A stretch of DNA of 64,000 nucleotides from CAVPJW01 sp963705525 (GTDB lineage Bacteria; Acidobacteriota; Vicinamibacteria; Vicinamibacterales; CAVPJW01), in the NCBI GenBank assembly GCA_963705525.1, contig CAVPJW010000007.1:558001-622000 (forward strand). Direction: 5' to 3'. The translations under genes and the position numbers were made by a program. The notes beneath the pieces are model-generated. The model did not search any database and was not told the DNA's origin. It was given only the letters and a program-made list of their open reading frames with translations. The first letter of the stretch is position 1. Each line of letters opens with the position of its first letter. Below, in pieces: positions 48,525 to 56,871 of the stretch.

Positions 48525-48737
48525 TCAGAAGGGCTGGTCTTCGGATTTCCCGCTCTCGACGGCGTGTTCGGCAAGCCACGCCTCGCTGACGGAACTCACA
48601 GAGAAGTCCCGACGACTGGACCGGCGCCACCAGAAGACGGCCAGGGCGACTGCGCCGACACCGAGCGTCCACTTGTGCCGGCCGACCCAGGAGGTGGGCT
48701 TGGTCTCGTCACGGTAAGGCTGACGATGATCGGGCAT
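48525..48737 (-). CDS. Small single-TM protein
   Basis: A 70-residue protein with one TM helix (WTLGVGAVALAVFWWR) between a polar N-terminus and a charged C-terminal tail. No family can be assigned. It sits 7 bp upstream of the aconitase-family gene on the same strand, so the two may be co-transcribed. The coding call rests on its position and the membrane segment; it could be a spurious frame. Confidence 0.5.
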   Translation of the reverse strand: MPDHRQPYRDETKPTSWVGRHKWTLGVGAVALAVFWWRRSSRRDFSVSSVSEAWLAEHAVESGKSEDQPF

Positions 48738-48807
48738 GTCGAGAATCTGTCTTCTCCATCATGCCACGGCTCGGTCACTCGTGTGCGGTGCACGGTTCGG
48801 GCCGGCC

Positions 48808-48836
48808 CAGAACTAAAGCTCTAGGCTACGAACTAA
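48808..48836. repeat. Degenerate heptad tract near ispG
   Basis: Units CAGAACT, AAAGCTC, TAGGCTA and CGAACTA form a weak period-7 run, ending just before the REP element at 48853. Confidence 0.4.
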
Positions 48837-48852
48837 CATGGAGAGATCAGGC

Positions 48853-48876
48853 GTAGCCCAGGGCTTCAGCCCTGGG
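48853..48876 (+). repeat. REP-type palindrome with GTAG foot
   Basis: GTAG (48853-48856) is followed by an 8-bp perfect stem (CCCAGGGC at 48857-48864, GCCCTGGG at 48869-48876) and a TTCA loop. It matches the element at 56812-56835 in layout, foot and loop. Such palindromes are mobilised by REP-associated tyrosine transposases in other bacteria; no such transposase is in the window. The loop contains the ispG stop codon. Confidence 0.8.
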
Positions 48877-50110
48877 GCACGGTGGCATCGCGTCGAGGAT
48901 ATTTCGTCGCGATGTAATCATCGACCAGTTTCTGAAACGCCGCGGCGAGTTCCTCGTACGTCCCGCGCAGCGTCGTCACATGCTGACCGTCGATGTAGAT
49001 GGGACAGTTGGGCGCTTCGCCCGTGCCAGGCAGGCTGATGCCGATGTTCGCCGCCTTCGATTCGCCCGGCCCGTTGACGATACAGCCCATGACGGCGAGG
49101 GTCATCGTTTCGACGCCGTCATACTGCTTTTTCCAGTCGGGCATCTTCTCGCGAATGTACTCCTGGGTCCGCTCGGCCAGTTCCTGAAACGTCGAGCTCG
49201 TCGTCCGCCCGCAGCCGGGGCAGGCCGTGACGCTCGGTGCAAACGATCGGATGCCCAGCGCCTGAAGCAGCTCGCACGCAGCGTACACCTCTTCTCGACG
49301 ATCGCCGCCTGGGCGGGGCGTCAAAGACACGCGAATCGTGTCGCCGATCCCTTCGTTGAGCAGCACGCCCATCGCCGACGCAGACCAGACGAGCCCCTTG
49401 ATGCCCATTCCCGCTTCGGTGAGGCCCAGGTGAAGCGGCTGATCCGTTCTCTTCGCGAGATCGCGATAAACGCGAATCAGATCGGGCGGACGCGAGACCT
49501 TGCACGAAATGATGATCTGATCCTTCCGAAGGCCTGACTCGAGCGCGAGCTCGGTGGACTGCAAGGCCGACAGCACCATGCACTCGTCGATGATGTCTTC
49601 CGACGACCTCCCCAGGTTCCGGTCGGTGTTTTCCTGCATCTTTGCCATGACGAGCTCCTGGTTGAGCGAGCCGCCATTGACGCCGATGCGGACGGGTTTG
49701 CCGTTGTCACCCGCGACTTTGCAGATCGTCGAGAACTGTTCATCGCGGCGCTTGCCGGTCCCGACGTTGCCGGGGTTGATGCGGTACTTGTCGAGCGCAA
49801 CCGCGCAGTCCGGAAACTTGGTCAGCAGGAGATGACCGTTGTAGTGGAAATCGCCGATGAGCGGCGCGTCGCACCCGGCGTCGAGCATTCGCCGCTTGAT
49901 CTCCGGCACGACCGCAGCCGCCTCGGGCAGATTCACCGTCACGCGCACCAGCTCTGAGCCGGCCTGCGCCAGCTCGATACATTGCGTCGCCGTGGCCCGC
50001 GCATCGGCCGTGTCAGTGAGCGCCATGGATTGCACGACGACGGGCGCACCGCCGCCGACCTGGACACGGCCGACTTTGACGCCGATGGTGCGATGGAGTT
50101 TGATGGTCAC
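48866..50110 (-). CDS. ispG: 4-hydroxy-3-methylbut-2-enyl-diphosphate synthase (flavodoxin)
   Basis: A 414-residue iron-sulfur enzyme of the MEP isoprenoid pathway that makes HMBPP. A TIM barrel (GGAPVVVQSMALTDTADARA, INPGNVGTGKR, IGVNGGSLNQELV) is followed by the cluster domain with CPGCGRTT and MGCIVNGPGESKAANIGI, carrying three Cys and one Glu ligand. The start is ATG at 50108-50110. The last residues PQG-stop are written by the REP element. It is a single-gene unit with repeat tracts on both sides. Confidence 0.96.
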   Translation of the reverse strand: MTIKLHRTIGVKVGRVQVGGGAPVVVQSMALTDTADARATATQCIELAQAGSELVRVTVNLPEAAAVVPEIKRRMLDAGCDAPLIGDFHYNGHLLLTKFPDCAVALDKYRINPGNVGTGKRRDEQFSTICKVAGDNGKPVRIGVNGGSLNQELVMAKMQENTDRNLGRSSEDIIDECMVLSALQSTELALESGLRKDQIIISCKVSRPPDLIRVYRDLAKRTDQPLHLGLTEAGMGIKGLVWSASAMGVLLNEGIGDTIRVSLTPRPGGDRREEVYAACELLQALGIRSFAPSVTACPGCGRTTSSTFQELAERTQEYIREKMPDWKKQYDGVETMTLAVMGCIVNGPGESKAANIGISLPGTGEAPNCPIYIDGQHVTTLRGTYEELAAAFQKLVDDYIATKYPRRDATVPQG

Positions 50111-50113
50111 AAG

Positions 50114-50226
50114 AAGGCTTCGGGCTTCAGGCTTCAGGCTTCGGATTCCAAGACGCAGCCCGTGTTCGACTGGAGCCCGTCGCTCTGTAGCCTGGAGCCT
50201 GGAGTCTGCAGCCTGGAGCTGCTGTT
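50114..50226. repeat. GGCTTCA- and GCCTGGA-type tracts upstream of ispG
   Basis: Two period-7 runs: GGCTTCG/GGCTTCA units at 50115-50145, starting 4 bases before the ispG ATG, and GCCTGGA, GCCTGGA, GTCTGCA, GCCTGGA units at 50190-50220. No promoter is obvious between ispG and apaG, which point away from each other. Confidence 0.7.
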
Positions 50227-50287
50227 CGTCGTTTGATCATAACACTCACCCTTGCCCAAGACGCGGACCCTGAGCCATCATGCAGTC

Positions 50288-50686
50288 ATGTCCTCCGTGA
50301 CCACATCCGAAGCCATTACCCGGAACATCCGCGTCCGCGTCCAATCTCAGTACGCGCCGGGTCATTCGCAGCCGCTCAAGAACCAGTGGTTCTTCTACTA
50401 CACGATCGAGATCACGAACGAGGGCACGGAGACGGTGCAGCTGGTCAGCCGGCATTGGATCATCATCGACGCCAATGGCCAGACAGAGGAGGTGCGAGGA
50501 GCCGGCGTCGTCGGCCAGCAGCCGGTCCTCGGCCCGGGCGAATCGTTCGAGTACACATCAGGATGTCCACTGACGACTTCGTCGGGCACCATGCACGGCA
50601 CGTATCAGATGACGACGAAGGACGGAGACAAGTTTGATATAGAGATCGCGCCGTTTGTCTTGATTGAGCCGTATACGGTCCATTAG
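50288..50686 (+). CDS. apaG: ApaG-domain protein
   Basis: A 132-residue ApaG protein of usual size with a fibronectin type III-like beta sandwich. Key segments are NIRVRVQSQYAPGHSQP, FFYYTIEITNEGTETVQLVS and RGAGVVGQQPVLGPGESFEY, ending FDIEIAPFVL. ApaG is linked to Co/Mg resistance and Ap4A metabolism, but its activity is unclear. I start at ATG 50288; a longer open frame adds 12 residues not seen in relatives. Confidence 0.93.
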   Translation: MSSVTTSEAITRNIRVRVQSQYAPGHSQPLKNQWFFYYTIEITNEGTETVQLVSRHWIIIDANGQTEEVRGAGVVGQQPVLGPGESFEYTSGCPLTTSSGTMHGTYQMTTKDGDKFDIEIAPFVLIEPYTVH

Positions 50687-50695
50687 GACAGTCGT

Positions 50696-50768
50696 CAGTT
50701 CTTAGCTATCAGTTGTCAGTTGATCTGCAGCCTTCGACTCTGAGACCCTTGGACTCTTAGACCCTTAG
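50696..50768. repeat. Mixed 7- and 8-base repeat tract after apaG
   Basis: First part: CAGTTCT, TAGCTAT, CAGTTGT, CAGTTGA (period 7). Second part: GACTCTGA, GACCCTTG, GACTCTTA, GACCCTTA (period 8). It fills the gap before the dienelactone-hydrolase-like gene. Confidence 0.75.
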
Positions 50769-50777
50769 TTCCTACCG

Positions 50778-51451
50778 ATGACCACGGCCGCCAGCGTCAC
50801 ATTCTCGACAAATACGGGCCCTGCCACGGGACATCTCGTGAAACCCGGCAGTGAACGGCCGGGCCTCGTCGTGATTCAGGAGTGGTGGGGCCTGGTGCCT
50901 CACATCAAGGATGTCGCGGGTCGGTTTGCCACACAGGGCTACGTGACGCTTGCGCCAGATCTCTATCACGGCAAGAGCACGGTGCAGGCGGAAGAGGCCC
51001 GCCACCTCATGGAAGGCCTCGACTGGGCGCGCGCGGCTCAGGAACTCGCCGGCGCGGTCCGACATCTGCGCGACGTCGAAGGCGTCACCAAGGTCGGCGT
51101 CGTCGGCTACTGCATGGGTGGAGCTCTGACGATGATCGCCGCCGCGACGGCGGGCGTCGACGCCTACGCGGCCTACTACGGTTTTCCCCCAGGGGAGCGG
51201 CGCCTGTCGATCGCATCACAGCGCCGGGCCTGATTGTGTTCGGCGAGCACGAAGACCATTTCTCGATTCCCGACGTGCGCGCGTTTGTCGAGGAGCAGAA
51301 GAAGCGCGGACGCGAGGCCGAGCTGGTCGTGTATCCCGGCGCCTCACATGGCTTCTTCAACAACGATCGCCCGGAGGTGTTCCACGCACAAGCGTCGGCG
51401 GATGCGTGGGGAAGGACGTTGGAGTTGTTTGGGAGGACACTTCGGGGGTAG
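50778..51451 (+). pseudogene. Dienelactone hydrolase family protein, one frameshift
   Basis: The conceptual product is about 225 residues. The first frame gives LVVIQEWWGLVPHIKDVAGR and the nucleophile motif VGYCMGGAL with catalytic Cys. After a -1 shift near 51200 the other frame gives PGLIVFGEHEDHFSIP and the catalytic His in PGASHGFFN. The break is in the run CCCCCAGGGG. It probably hydrolyses a lactone or an ester. Confidence 0.82.
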
Positions 51452-51454
51452 GTT

Positions 51455-51532
51455 GAAGTTCTTAGTTATTGGTTCTTAGTTCCTAGAACTGAGTCGATAC
51501 TGAAAGCTGCTAGCTGACAGCTGGAAACTGAC
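51455..51532. repeat. Heptad tract between convergent hydrolase and decarboxylase genes
   Basis: Units GTTCTTA, GTTATTG, GTTCTTA and GTTCCTA are followed by AAGCTGC, TAGCTGA, CAGCTGG, AAACTGA, so two unit families meet in one spacer. Confidence 0.8.
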
Positions 51533-51548
51533 GTCGTTCGCTCGTCGC

Positions 51549-53042
51549 TTAGCTCCTCTCTCCCAATATCCCCGCCGTTTCCTCCGCCACGTGCTGCACG
51601 CACGTTTCGATCTGTTCCCGCCGCGTGCGAAAACTCAGCACGCAGACTCTTCCGAGATAGCGCTCGCCTGCGGTGCAGCCGGTCAGCATCACCTTGCCGC
51701 GCGCGGTGACGCGATCCATCAACTCGTGCGTGGCGGTGTTCTGATCGTCGAGAGTCGCGCCTGGCCAATCCAGATGGAACGCGAAGAGCGAGAGCTGCGG
51801 CGGCGCCACCATCACGATGCCGGGAATTCGCGCGATGCGGTCGGCAGCCAGGAGCGCCAGCGCACGCTTCTCGGCCACCGCGGCCTTGTATCGATCCGCG
51901 CCGAACAGCTTGACCGCCATCCAGACTCGCAGTCCGGGAAACCCGCGCGAGAGCTCCGGGCTGTGCTGGCTGGGGTCGTAAAACTCCTCGCTGATGGCCG
52001 GCAGGTATCCCGCCGTCGCGGCGTGAACGGCCTCGAGCGCCTTGCCGTCGCGAACGAGGAGCGCACCAGTGCCGTAGGGCAGGAACATGCCCTTGTGTGG
52101 ATCGAGCGTCAGGGAGTCGCCGCGCGGCAGACCGCGAAGGAGCGGCCTCAGCTCGTCGCACATGTGAAAGAAGGCGCCGTAGGCGCCGTCGATGTGATGC
52201 CATAGGCCTTCGGCCGCACAGAAATCGGCGATGGCGTCGAGCGGATCGACCGCGCCCGTGTTGGTCGTACCGGCTGACGACACCACGAGAAACGGCTCGA
52301 GTCCCTGCCGCCGATCGTCGGTCACCGCGGCCGCCAGGGCTTCGACGCGCATGCGGAAATGCGAGTCAACGGGAATGGTCCGGACCCTGTCGGAAAGGAT
52401 GCCCGCCAGCCGCGCGGATTTCGTCACGGAGTGGTGCACCTGATCCGAGGCATACAGGACCCCTCGTCTGATGTCCGGCCCCAGGATTCGTTCGCGCGCG
52501 CAGACGATGGCGTTGAAATTGGCCATCGACCCGCCTGTCGTCAGGAGACCTCGAGTCGTGCCCGGAAACCCCATCCAATCACGCAGCCAGTCGAGCACGT
52601 TCGCTTCGAGCTGCACGAGGGCCGGAGCCGCCATCCAGATTCCGGTGAAGCGATTGGTCGTGTCCGTGATGAAGTCGGCGAGCGCGGCAGGAAACACGCC
52701 GCCCCCGGGAATGTAGGCGAGATACCCTGGAGCCGGCGCCGTGAACGACCGCGGCACGAGATCGTCGAACAGCAAATCCAGGAGGGGGCCGAGCTCCGTT
52801 CCACTCGCCGGTGCGGGCTCCATCAGCTGCCGGCAGCGGTCGGCCGCATCGATGTCGCCCAGTACGGGCTGCTCCGAGAGGCTGACGATGTGATCGACGG
52901 CGCGGATCAACACCGCCTCTCCCATCGCTCGCATCGCTTCCCGCGAATACTCGAGATTGGCGGGATCCGCACCCAGGCCGGATTGTTCAACGACGGGACG
53001 AGCGGCGCCGAGGTTCGATATCTGTCCAGACATGTCGGTCAC
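51549..53042 (-). CDS. Group II pyridoxal-phosphate-dependent amino acid decarboxylase
   Basis: A 497-residue enzyme like aromatic-L-amino-acid decarboxylase. The PLP-binding Lys317 lies in LTLDPHKGMFLPYG, the cofactor-Asp in HIDGAYGA, the loop LLTTGGSMANFNAIV and SAGTTNTGAVDPL. The N-terminal domain resembles tryptophan/tyrosine decarboxylases. It removes CO2 from an amino acid to give an amine; the substrate cannot be read from sequence. It is a single gene with no transporter nearby. Confidence 0.92.
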   Translation of the reverse strand: MTDMSGQISNLGAARPVVEQSGLGADPANLEYSREAMRAMGEAVLIRAVDHIVSLSEQPVLGDIDAADRCRQLMEPAPASGTELGPLLDLLFDDLVPRSFTAPAPGYLAYIPGGGVFPAALADFITDTTNRFTGIWMAAPALVQLEANVLDWLRDWMGFPGTTRGLLTTGGSMANFNAIVCARERILGPDIRRGVLYASDQVHHSVTKSARLAGILSDRVRTIPVDSHFRMRVEALAAAVTDDRRQGLEPFLVVSSAGTTNTGAVDPLDAIADFCAAEGLWHHIDGAYGAFFHMCDELRPLLRGLPRGDSLTLDPHKGMFLPYGTGALLVRDGKALEAVHAATAGYLPAISEEFYDPSQHSPELSRGFPGLRVWMAVKLFGADRYKAAVAEKRALALLAADRIARIPGIVMVAPPQLSLFAFHLDWPGATLDDQNTATHELMDRVTARGKVMLTGCTAGERYLGRVCVLSFRTRREQIETCVQHVAEETAGILGERS

Positions 53043-53067
53043 GATATCGCGGGATGGCCACCGAGAT

Positions 53068-54513
53068 CTATCCGGTTGTTGCGGACCGAGCTGGACTCAA
53101 CAAGCACCTCGCTCGATCGAGCCATGAGTCGATAATGATGCCCGTCGCGGCCAGGAAGAAGAAGGTCAAAGGATAGAGGTAGCGGACGATGGGAGCGACT
53201 GTCAGAACGATCGTCACCGTCATGATGCAGGCAGTCATGACGAGCAACAGAAGGGCCGGAGGTCGATCGACGCGAGGGCACGCGACACACCCCAGCAGCA
53301 TGATAACGGGCGTCGTGAGGAGCATCGCGTACCAGAGGCTGCCGCTCAGGTAGTAGCGCTTACTGAGAGTCAGGTGCGTTGGCATGTCCCGAACGTCGAC
53401 ATGAAAATGCCGTTGCACTCTGTCGACCAGTGTGTCGGGGAGTGGGCGACCCACGCCGAGCTCCCGCGCGAGCTCGCGTGGCATGGTCGTGAGGTTCCCG
53501 TAGCTGCGAAGGTTGCCTAATCCTAGCCGTGGCAGGATGAGCGGATCTCGATAGATCGCATTGAGCGCGAGGCGTCGGGCCAGGCGATTGGCCTGTTCGA
53601 GCGAGGGAACGGCTGCCTGAATGCGGGACGCCAGGCCCTTTGGCGCCCAGCGTTGTGCGTCCCTGAAAGACCAGTCATCGAGGTGTGGCGTTCCTCGCAC
53701 GATCTCGGCGACACGAGGCTCCTGTGCATCGTCTGGAGAAATGAACGGCGCCATCGCCGCGGCGAGAAACAGTCCGTCAGTGTATTGATACGCGGGTAGG
53801 CGGTCGGACAGGTGTCCGTTCAGTCGCTTGTAGCCGTCGTGCAAACCCGCCACGAGGACGAGGCTGACGATCAGGTGTGCGAACCACAGGGTCGAGCCCG
53901 CCTTGGTCCGAATCGGTTGTTCGTCGCCAATTGATCCTTCGACGAGGACGTTCGCACGCCAGGCGGCCAAGAGGGGCAAAGCGACCGCGCAGACGAACGT
54001 CACCGGCACATACACAAACCTCAGGCTGAGGAGCCCGACGCCGATCGCGTGCACGACCGAAAGCGTGATCAGTCTCGGGCGCAGGATGTAGAAACACGCC
54101 GTGGCCAGGTAGGCGGCAAGCGCCAGCTGAGAAAATGCCTCCGTCAGCACCAGCCGCTCGAATGTGATCTGCATCGGCTCCACGGCCACTGCCGCGCTCA
54201 TCGCAATCGCCACGCCCGGCCGCACACGAAAGACGGACAGCAACATGTGAGCGAGTACGAGCGCGACTCCCCAACCCGCGATCGCCTGCGCCGCGACGAG
54301 GGTCGTCAACGACGCCGGCCATATGCCGAAGATACGGATCAGAATCGGATAGGTAAACGACCGATCCAAAGGTGGCAGTCCGGATACGGCCGACTGAATG
54401 TAGGTGCCGGAGTCGCCGAGGAAGAGGATGGGATGTCGATCTGCTGCGAAGAAACCAAGCTTGACCACCGCGACGAGCACGGCGCTGATGAAGAGCGCGT
54501 GGCCTCTACTCAC
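53068..54513 (-). CDS. Polytopic membrane protein resembling a C-type glycosyltransferase
   Basis: A 481-residue protein with about ten TM helices. It starts with ALFISAVLVAVVKLGFF, then FLGDSGTYIQSAVSGLPPLD, an acidic loop such as GT-C enzymes (PMT/ArnT/GT39/GT87-like) carry after TM1. A soluble segment lies at about 240-330 and further helices at the C-terminus. Activity is unproven. Its stop lies 25 bp from the decarboxylase start; the ATG overlaps the next gene by 4 bp (54510-54513). Confidence 0.65.
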   Translation of the reverse strand: MSRGHALFISAVLVAVVKLGFFAADRHPILFLGDSGTYIQSAVSGLPPLDRSFTYPILIRIFGIWPASLTTLVAAQAIAGWGVALVLAHMLLSVFRVRPGVAIAMSAAVAVEPMQITFERLVLTEAFSQLALAAYLATACFYILRPRLITLSVVHAIGVGLLSLRFVYVPVTFVCAVALPLLAAWRANVLVEGSIGDEQPIRTKAGSTLWFAHLIVSLVLVAGLHDGYKRLNGHLSDRLPAYQYTDGLFLAAAMAPFISPDDAQEPRVAEIVRGTPHLDDWSFRDAQRWAPKGLASRIQAAVPSLEQANRLARRLALNAIYRDPLILPRLGLGNLRSYGNLTTMPRELARELGVGRPLPDTLVDRVQRHFHVDVRDMPTHLTLSKRYYLSGSLWYAMLLTTPVIMLLGCVACPRVDRPPALLLLVMTACIMTVTIVLTVAPIVRYLYPLTFFFLAATGIIIDSWLDRARCLLSPARSATTG

Positions 54514-55202
54514 ATTGGCGTCCGGTCAATCCATTCAATGATTCGCCCGTAGATCGCGCCGTAGACGTCCGCCTGCGGCCGCGGCGAGCTCTTTCGAACG
54601 GTAAAGGAATGGTCCCCGCCTTCCACTGTCATCAGCTCCGTCTGCGCCCCCAATCCCGCGAGCACCGCACCAAGCTCGCCCGGCGTTCCGAAGGTGTCGC
54701 GGCTTCCCTGGATGAAGAGCATTGGCCGCGTAATCTGCGGAAGATGGCGCGTACGGAGTTGTTCAGGCTTGCCTGGCGGGTGCAATGGATATCCCAGCAG
54801 CACGAGCCCCTTGACCGCAGCCAGATCGTCGGTGGCGCGGGCCGCAATCTGCGTCGCGATGCGACCGCCCATTGATTTTCCGCCGATCACAATCGGTCTC
54901 CCTGGTGCTCGCCGTTCAACGGCATCCACAATCGACTGGTAACAGGACTCCAGCGTCGCCGGCGGGTCCGGCACGCGTCGATTTTTGTCGGTGTAGAGGA
55001 AATTGAACGTCACCGTTTCGAGGCCACGCTCGGCGAGCGCCTCGGCGCATTGCACCATGAACCGGCTGCTCTGCCCTGCACCGGCTCCGTGGGCGAGAAT
55101 GAGTGTCGGCGCCGATTTCTTGCCACCTGACGCCGGGTATCTCAATGCCGTGACCGATTCGGCGCCGCATGAGACCTGGAAGGATTCAGGCATCCTCGAC
55201 AC
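54510..55202 (-). CDS. Alpha/beta-fold hydrolase (KANL3/Tex30-type)
   Basis: A 230-residue hydrolase. Motifs are LILAHGAGAGQSS (oxyanion region), the nucleophile elbow GGKSMGGR with Ser, FIQGSRDTFGTP (acid) and VEGGDHSFTV (His). The family has a predicted esterase or thioesterase role, function not established. The start region overlaps the 2Fe-2S gene by 17 bp; ATGs at 55202 and 55193 are both possible. Confidence 0.85.
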   Translation of the reverse strand: MSRMPESFQVSCGAESVTALRYPASGGKKSAPTLILAHGAGAGQSSRFMVQCAEALAERGLETVTFNFLYTDKNRRVPDPPATLESCYQSIVDAVERRAPGRPIVIGGKSMGGRIATQIAARATDDLAAVKGLVLLGYPLHPPGKPEQLRTRHLPQITRPMLFIQGSRDTFGTPGELGAVLAGLGAQTELMTVEGGDHSFTVRKSSPRPQADVYGAIYGRIIEWIDRTPM

Positions 55203-55575
55203 GGCCTCCGAACGCGATCAGCTGCTCGTGCACCACGCGGCCTCCAATGAGATGCTCCTGAATGATTCGCTCGAGCACGTCCGGATCGCACTTCCGATAC
55301 CACGCGCCCTCCGGATACACGACGGCAATGGGGCCACCCTCACAGATGCGCAGGCAGTTCGCCTTCGTTCGCGCGATGCCTCCAGACTCCGAGAGTCCCA
55401 GTTCCTTCAGACGCCGCTTGAGATAGTCCCACGCGGCGAGTCCCCGCTCTTTTTCACAACACTTGGGCGTGGTCTGATCGCAGCAGAGAAAAATGTGCCG
55501 GCGGAGAACGGGCACGCCGATCGAACCTGCGACGGTTCGCTGCCGTGCCGCCAGATCGTCTGGGCTATCGGCCAT
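55186..55575 (-). CDS. Thioredoxin-like 2Fe-2S ferredoxin
   Basis: A 129-residue protein. Cysteines in HIFLCCDQTTPKCCEK and ANCLRICEGGP give the four-ligand layout of thioredoxin-like 2Fe-2S ferredoxins, with AVVYPEGAWYRKCDPD at the C-terminus. I start at ATG 55573-55575 (MADSPDD). The longer frame adds 22 basic residues that overlap the neighbouring hydrolase. It is a likely electron carrier with unknown partner. Confidence 0.85.
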   Translation of the reverse strand: MADSPDDLAARQRTVAGSIGVPVLRRHIFLCCDQTTPKCCEKERGLAAWDYLKRRLKELGLSESGGIARTKANCLRICEGGPIAVVYPEGAWYRKCDPDVLERIIQEHLIGGRVVHEQLIAFGGRVEDA

Positions 55576-55589
55576 TTCCTCAGCGCACC

Positions 55590-56258
55590 TCAAAGACGAC
55601 CCAGGAATTCGCGAACGCTTTCGCGAAATGGGTCGGTCCACTCGTGGCCGCCGGCAAAGACCACGCTGCCGACCTCAGCGCTGACGCCGCGCAGGAACTC
55701 CAGATCCTGTTCCATCAGTTCAGCCGTGTACCAGGTATCGCCTTCGCCGCGGCCGACGAGCACGCGCGGCAGCTGCAGGCCAGTGTCCCGGGCGGTCTTT
55801 AGCTCGGGAGGCACATCGCCTGCCAGCGCCACGATGCCCTGACATGCGCGGCCTGCGAATGCCGCAGCCCGGTAGGCCATCGCAACCCCTTGAGAGAATC
55901 CCATGAAGACGAGCGAATCGGCCTTCCCGCTCTTCCCTTCGATCTCGTCGATGACGGCCTTCACATAGGCGATATTGTCGGCGATCGCCAGCTCCCGATC
56001 GAGCTTCGTCATCCAGCTCGCAATCACGTCGCCCGTCTTCTGGTTGTAGAACGGATGGAGCGCCTGCACGCTGGCGATGCGCCACGCGTCGAGTTGGAGT
56101 CGGTCGAGCTCTTCTTTGTGCCGCTCCGCGTTTTCGCCGTAGCCATGGAATCCGACCAGGAGCCTTCGCCGATCACCAGGCCAGCTCTCATCAACCAGAA
56201 ACCGTCCGTGCGTCTTCGTTCCGATCGTCTGCACCATGGTCAGCCGAGGCTCGCGCAT
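55590..56258 (-). CDS. Phospholipase/carboxylesterase-type alpha/beta hydrolase
   Basis: About 222 residues from ATG 56256-56258. Segments are LLVGFHGYGENAERHKEEL, the nucleophile elbow FMGFSQGVAMAYRAA (Ser), RVLVGRGEGDTWYT (acid region) and FAGGHEWTD (catalytic His). It may act on esters or polymers. The long open frame upstream is discounted because it runs into DinB. It is part of a minus-strand series DinB-hydrolase-ferredoxin-hydrolase with short gaps. Confidence 0.85.
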   Translation of the reverse strand: MREPRLTMVQTIGTKTHGRFLVDESWPGDRRRLLVGFHGYGENAERHKEELDRLQLDAWRIASVQALHPFYNQKTGDVIASWMTKLDRELAIADNIAYVKAVIDEIEGKSGKADSLVFMGFSQGVAMAYRAAAFAGRACQGIVALAGDVPPELKTARDTGLQLPRVLVGRGEGDTWYTAELMEQDLEFLRGVSAEVGSVVFAGGHEWTDPFRESVREFLGRL

Positions 56259-56269
56259 CGCATCCGCCT

Positions 56270-56791
56270 TCAGGAATTGCCTGAGTGCTTGATGATCAAC
56301 TGAGTGAGTGCGGGCACGTGCCCCATGAGGCGCGCGTACAGCGCGAGTTGTCCGCGGTGATACTCCTCGTGAGCGATGCCGTGCGCCATCCACGCCAGCC
56401 TCGTGCCGTTGTTGCCGTCAAATCGTTTGATGAACTGGAGCATCGACAGCTCGCCTGCGTTCCGAAAGGCCTTCGCGCCGGCCTCGTGCGTGCCCTCCAG
56501 AAGAGCGATCAGTTCCGATTGCGTCGCGGTGCGCGGCAGATCTCCGGCGTACTCCGAGATGAACGCGCCGAAATCCTGACGGGTGAAGTCGCCATCGGCT
56601 CGCGTCAACTCACCCACCATCATCAGACCGGACTCGACGATGTGCAGGCCGAGCTCGACGATCGACCGGGAAGCGGGAGTCGGCTTGAAGTCGAAGCGAT
56701 CGCCTGGAAGGTTCAGGAGCTCCTCGATCAGCCCGCAGCGCGTCCACTGCCAGGCTTCAAGAGACTCCTCGAGAAGATTGGTATATTGCAT
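56270..56791 (-). CDS. DinB-superfamily protein
   Basis: A 173-residue four-helix bundle with the metal-binding histidines of the DinB/YfiT family: His in LGLHIVES and the pair in HGIAHEEYHRGQLALYARLMG. Members are damage- or thiol-related metal proteins, some of them bacillithiol or mycothiol S-transferases. It is upstream of the hydrolase series and downstream of a REP element and a heptad tract. Confidence 0.9.
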   Translation of the reverse strand: MQYTNLLEESLEAWQWTRCGLIEELLNLPGDRFDFKPTPASRSIVELGLHIVESGLMMVGELTRADGDFTRQDFGAFISEYAGDLPRTATQSELIALLEGTHEAGAKAFRNAGELSMLQFIKRFDGNNGTRLAWMAHGIAHEEYHRGQLALYARLMGHVPALTQLIIKHSGNS

Positions 56792-56811
56792 GATAGTGAC
56801 TCCTCAGTCGA

Positions 56812-56835
56812 CCCGGGCCTGAAGGTCCGGGCTAC
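56812..56835 (-). repeat. REP-type palindrome with GTAG foot (second copy)
   Basis: On the minus strand, GTAG (56835-56832) precedes stem CCCGGACC and GGCCCGGG around a TTCA loop, with one G-U pair. It has the same 24-base layout as the element at 48853-48876, in inverse orientation relative to the window, between the methyltransferase and DinB. Confidence 0.8.
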
Positions 56836-56871
56836 TCATTGCTCATCGCTCATCGCTCTTTGCTCATCGCT
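56834..56871. repeat. GCTCATC period-7 tract at the methyltransferase end
   Basis: ACTCATT, GCTCATC, GCTCATC, GCTCTTT and GCTCATC run from the REP into the coding end of the methyltransferase. Its last residues, AMSKER-stop, are encoded by the tract. The same GCTCATC unit occurs before gpmI. Confidence 0.85.
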
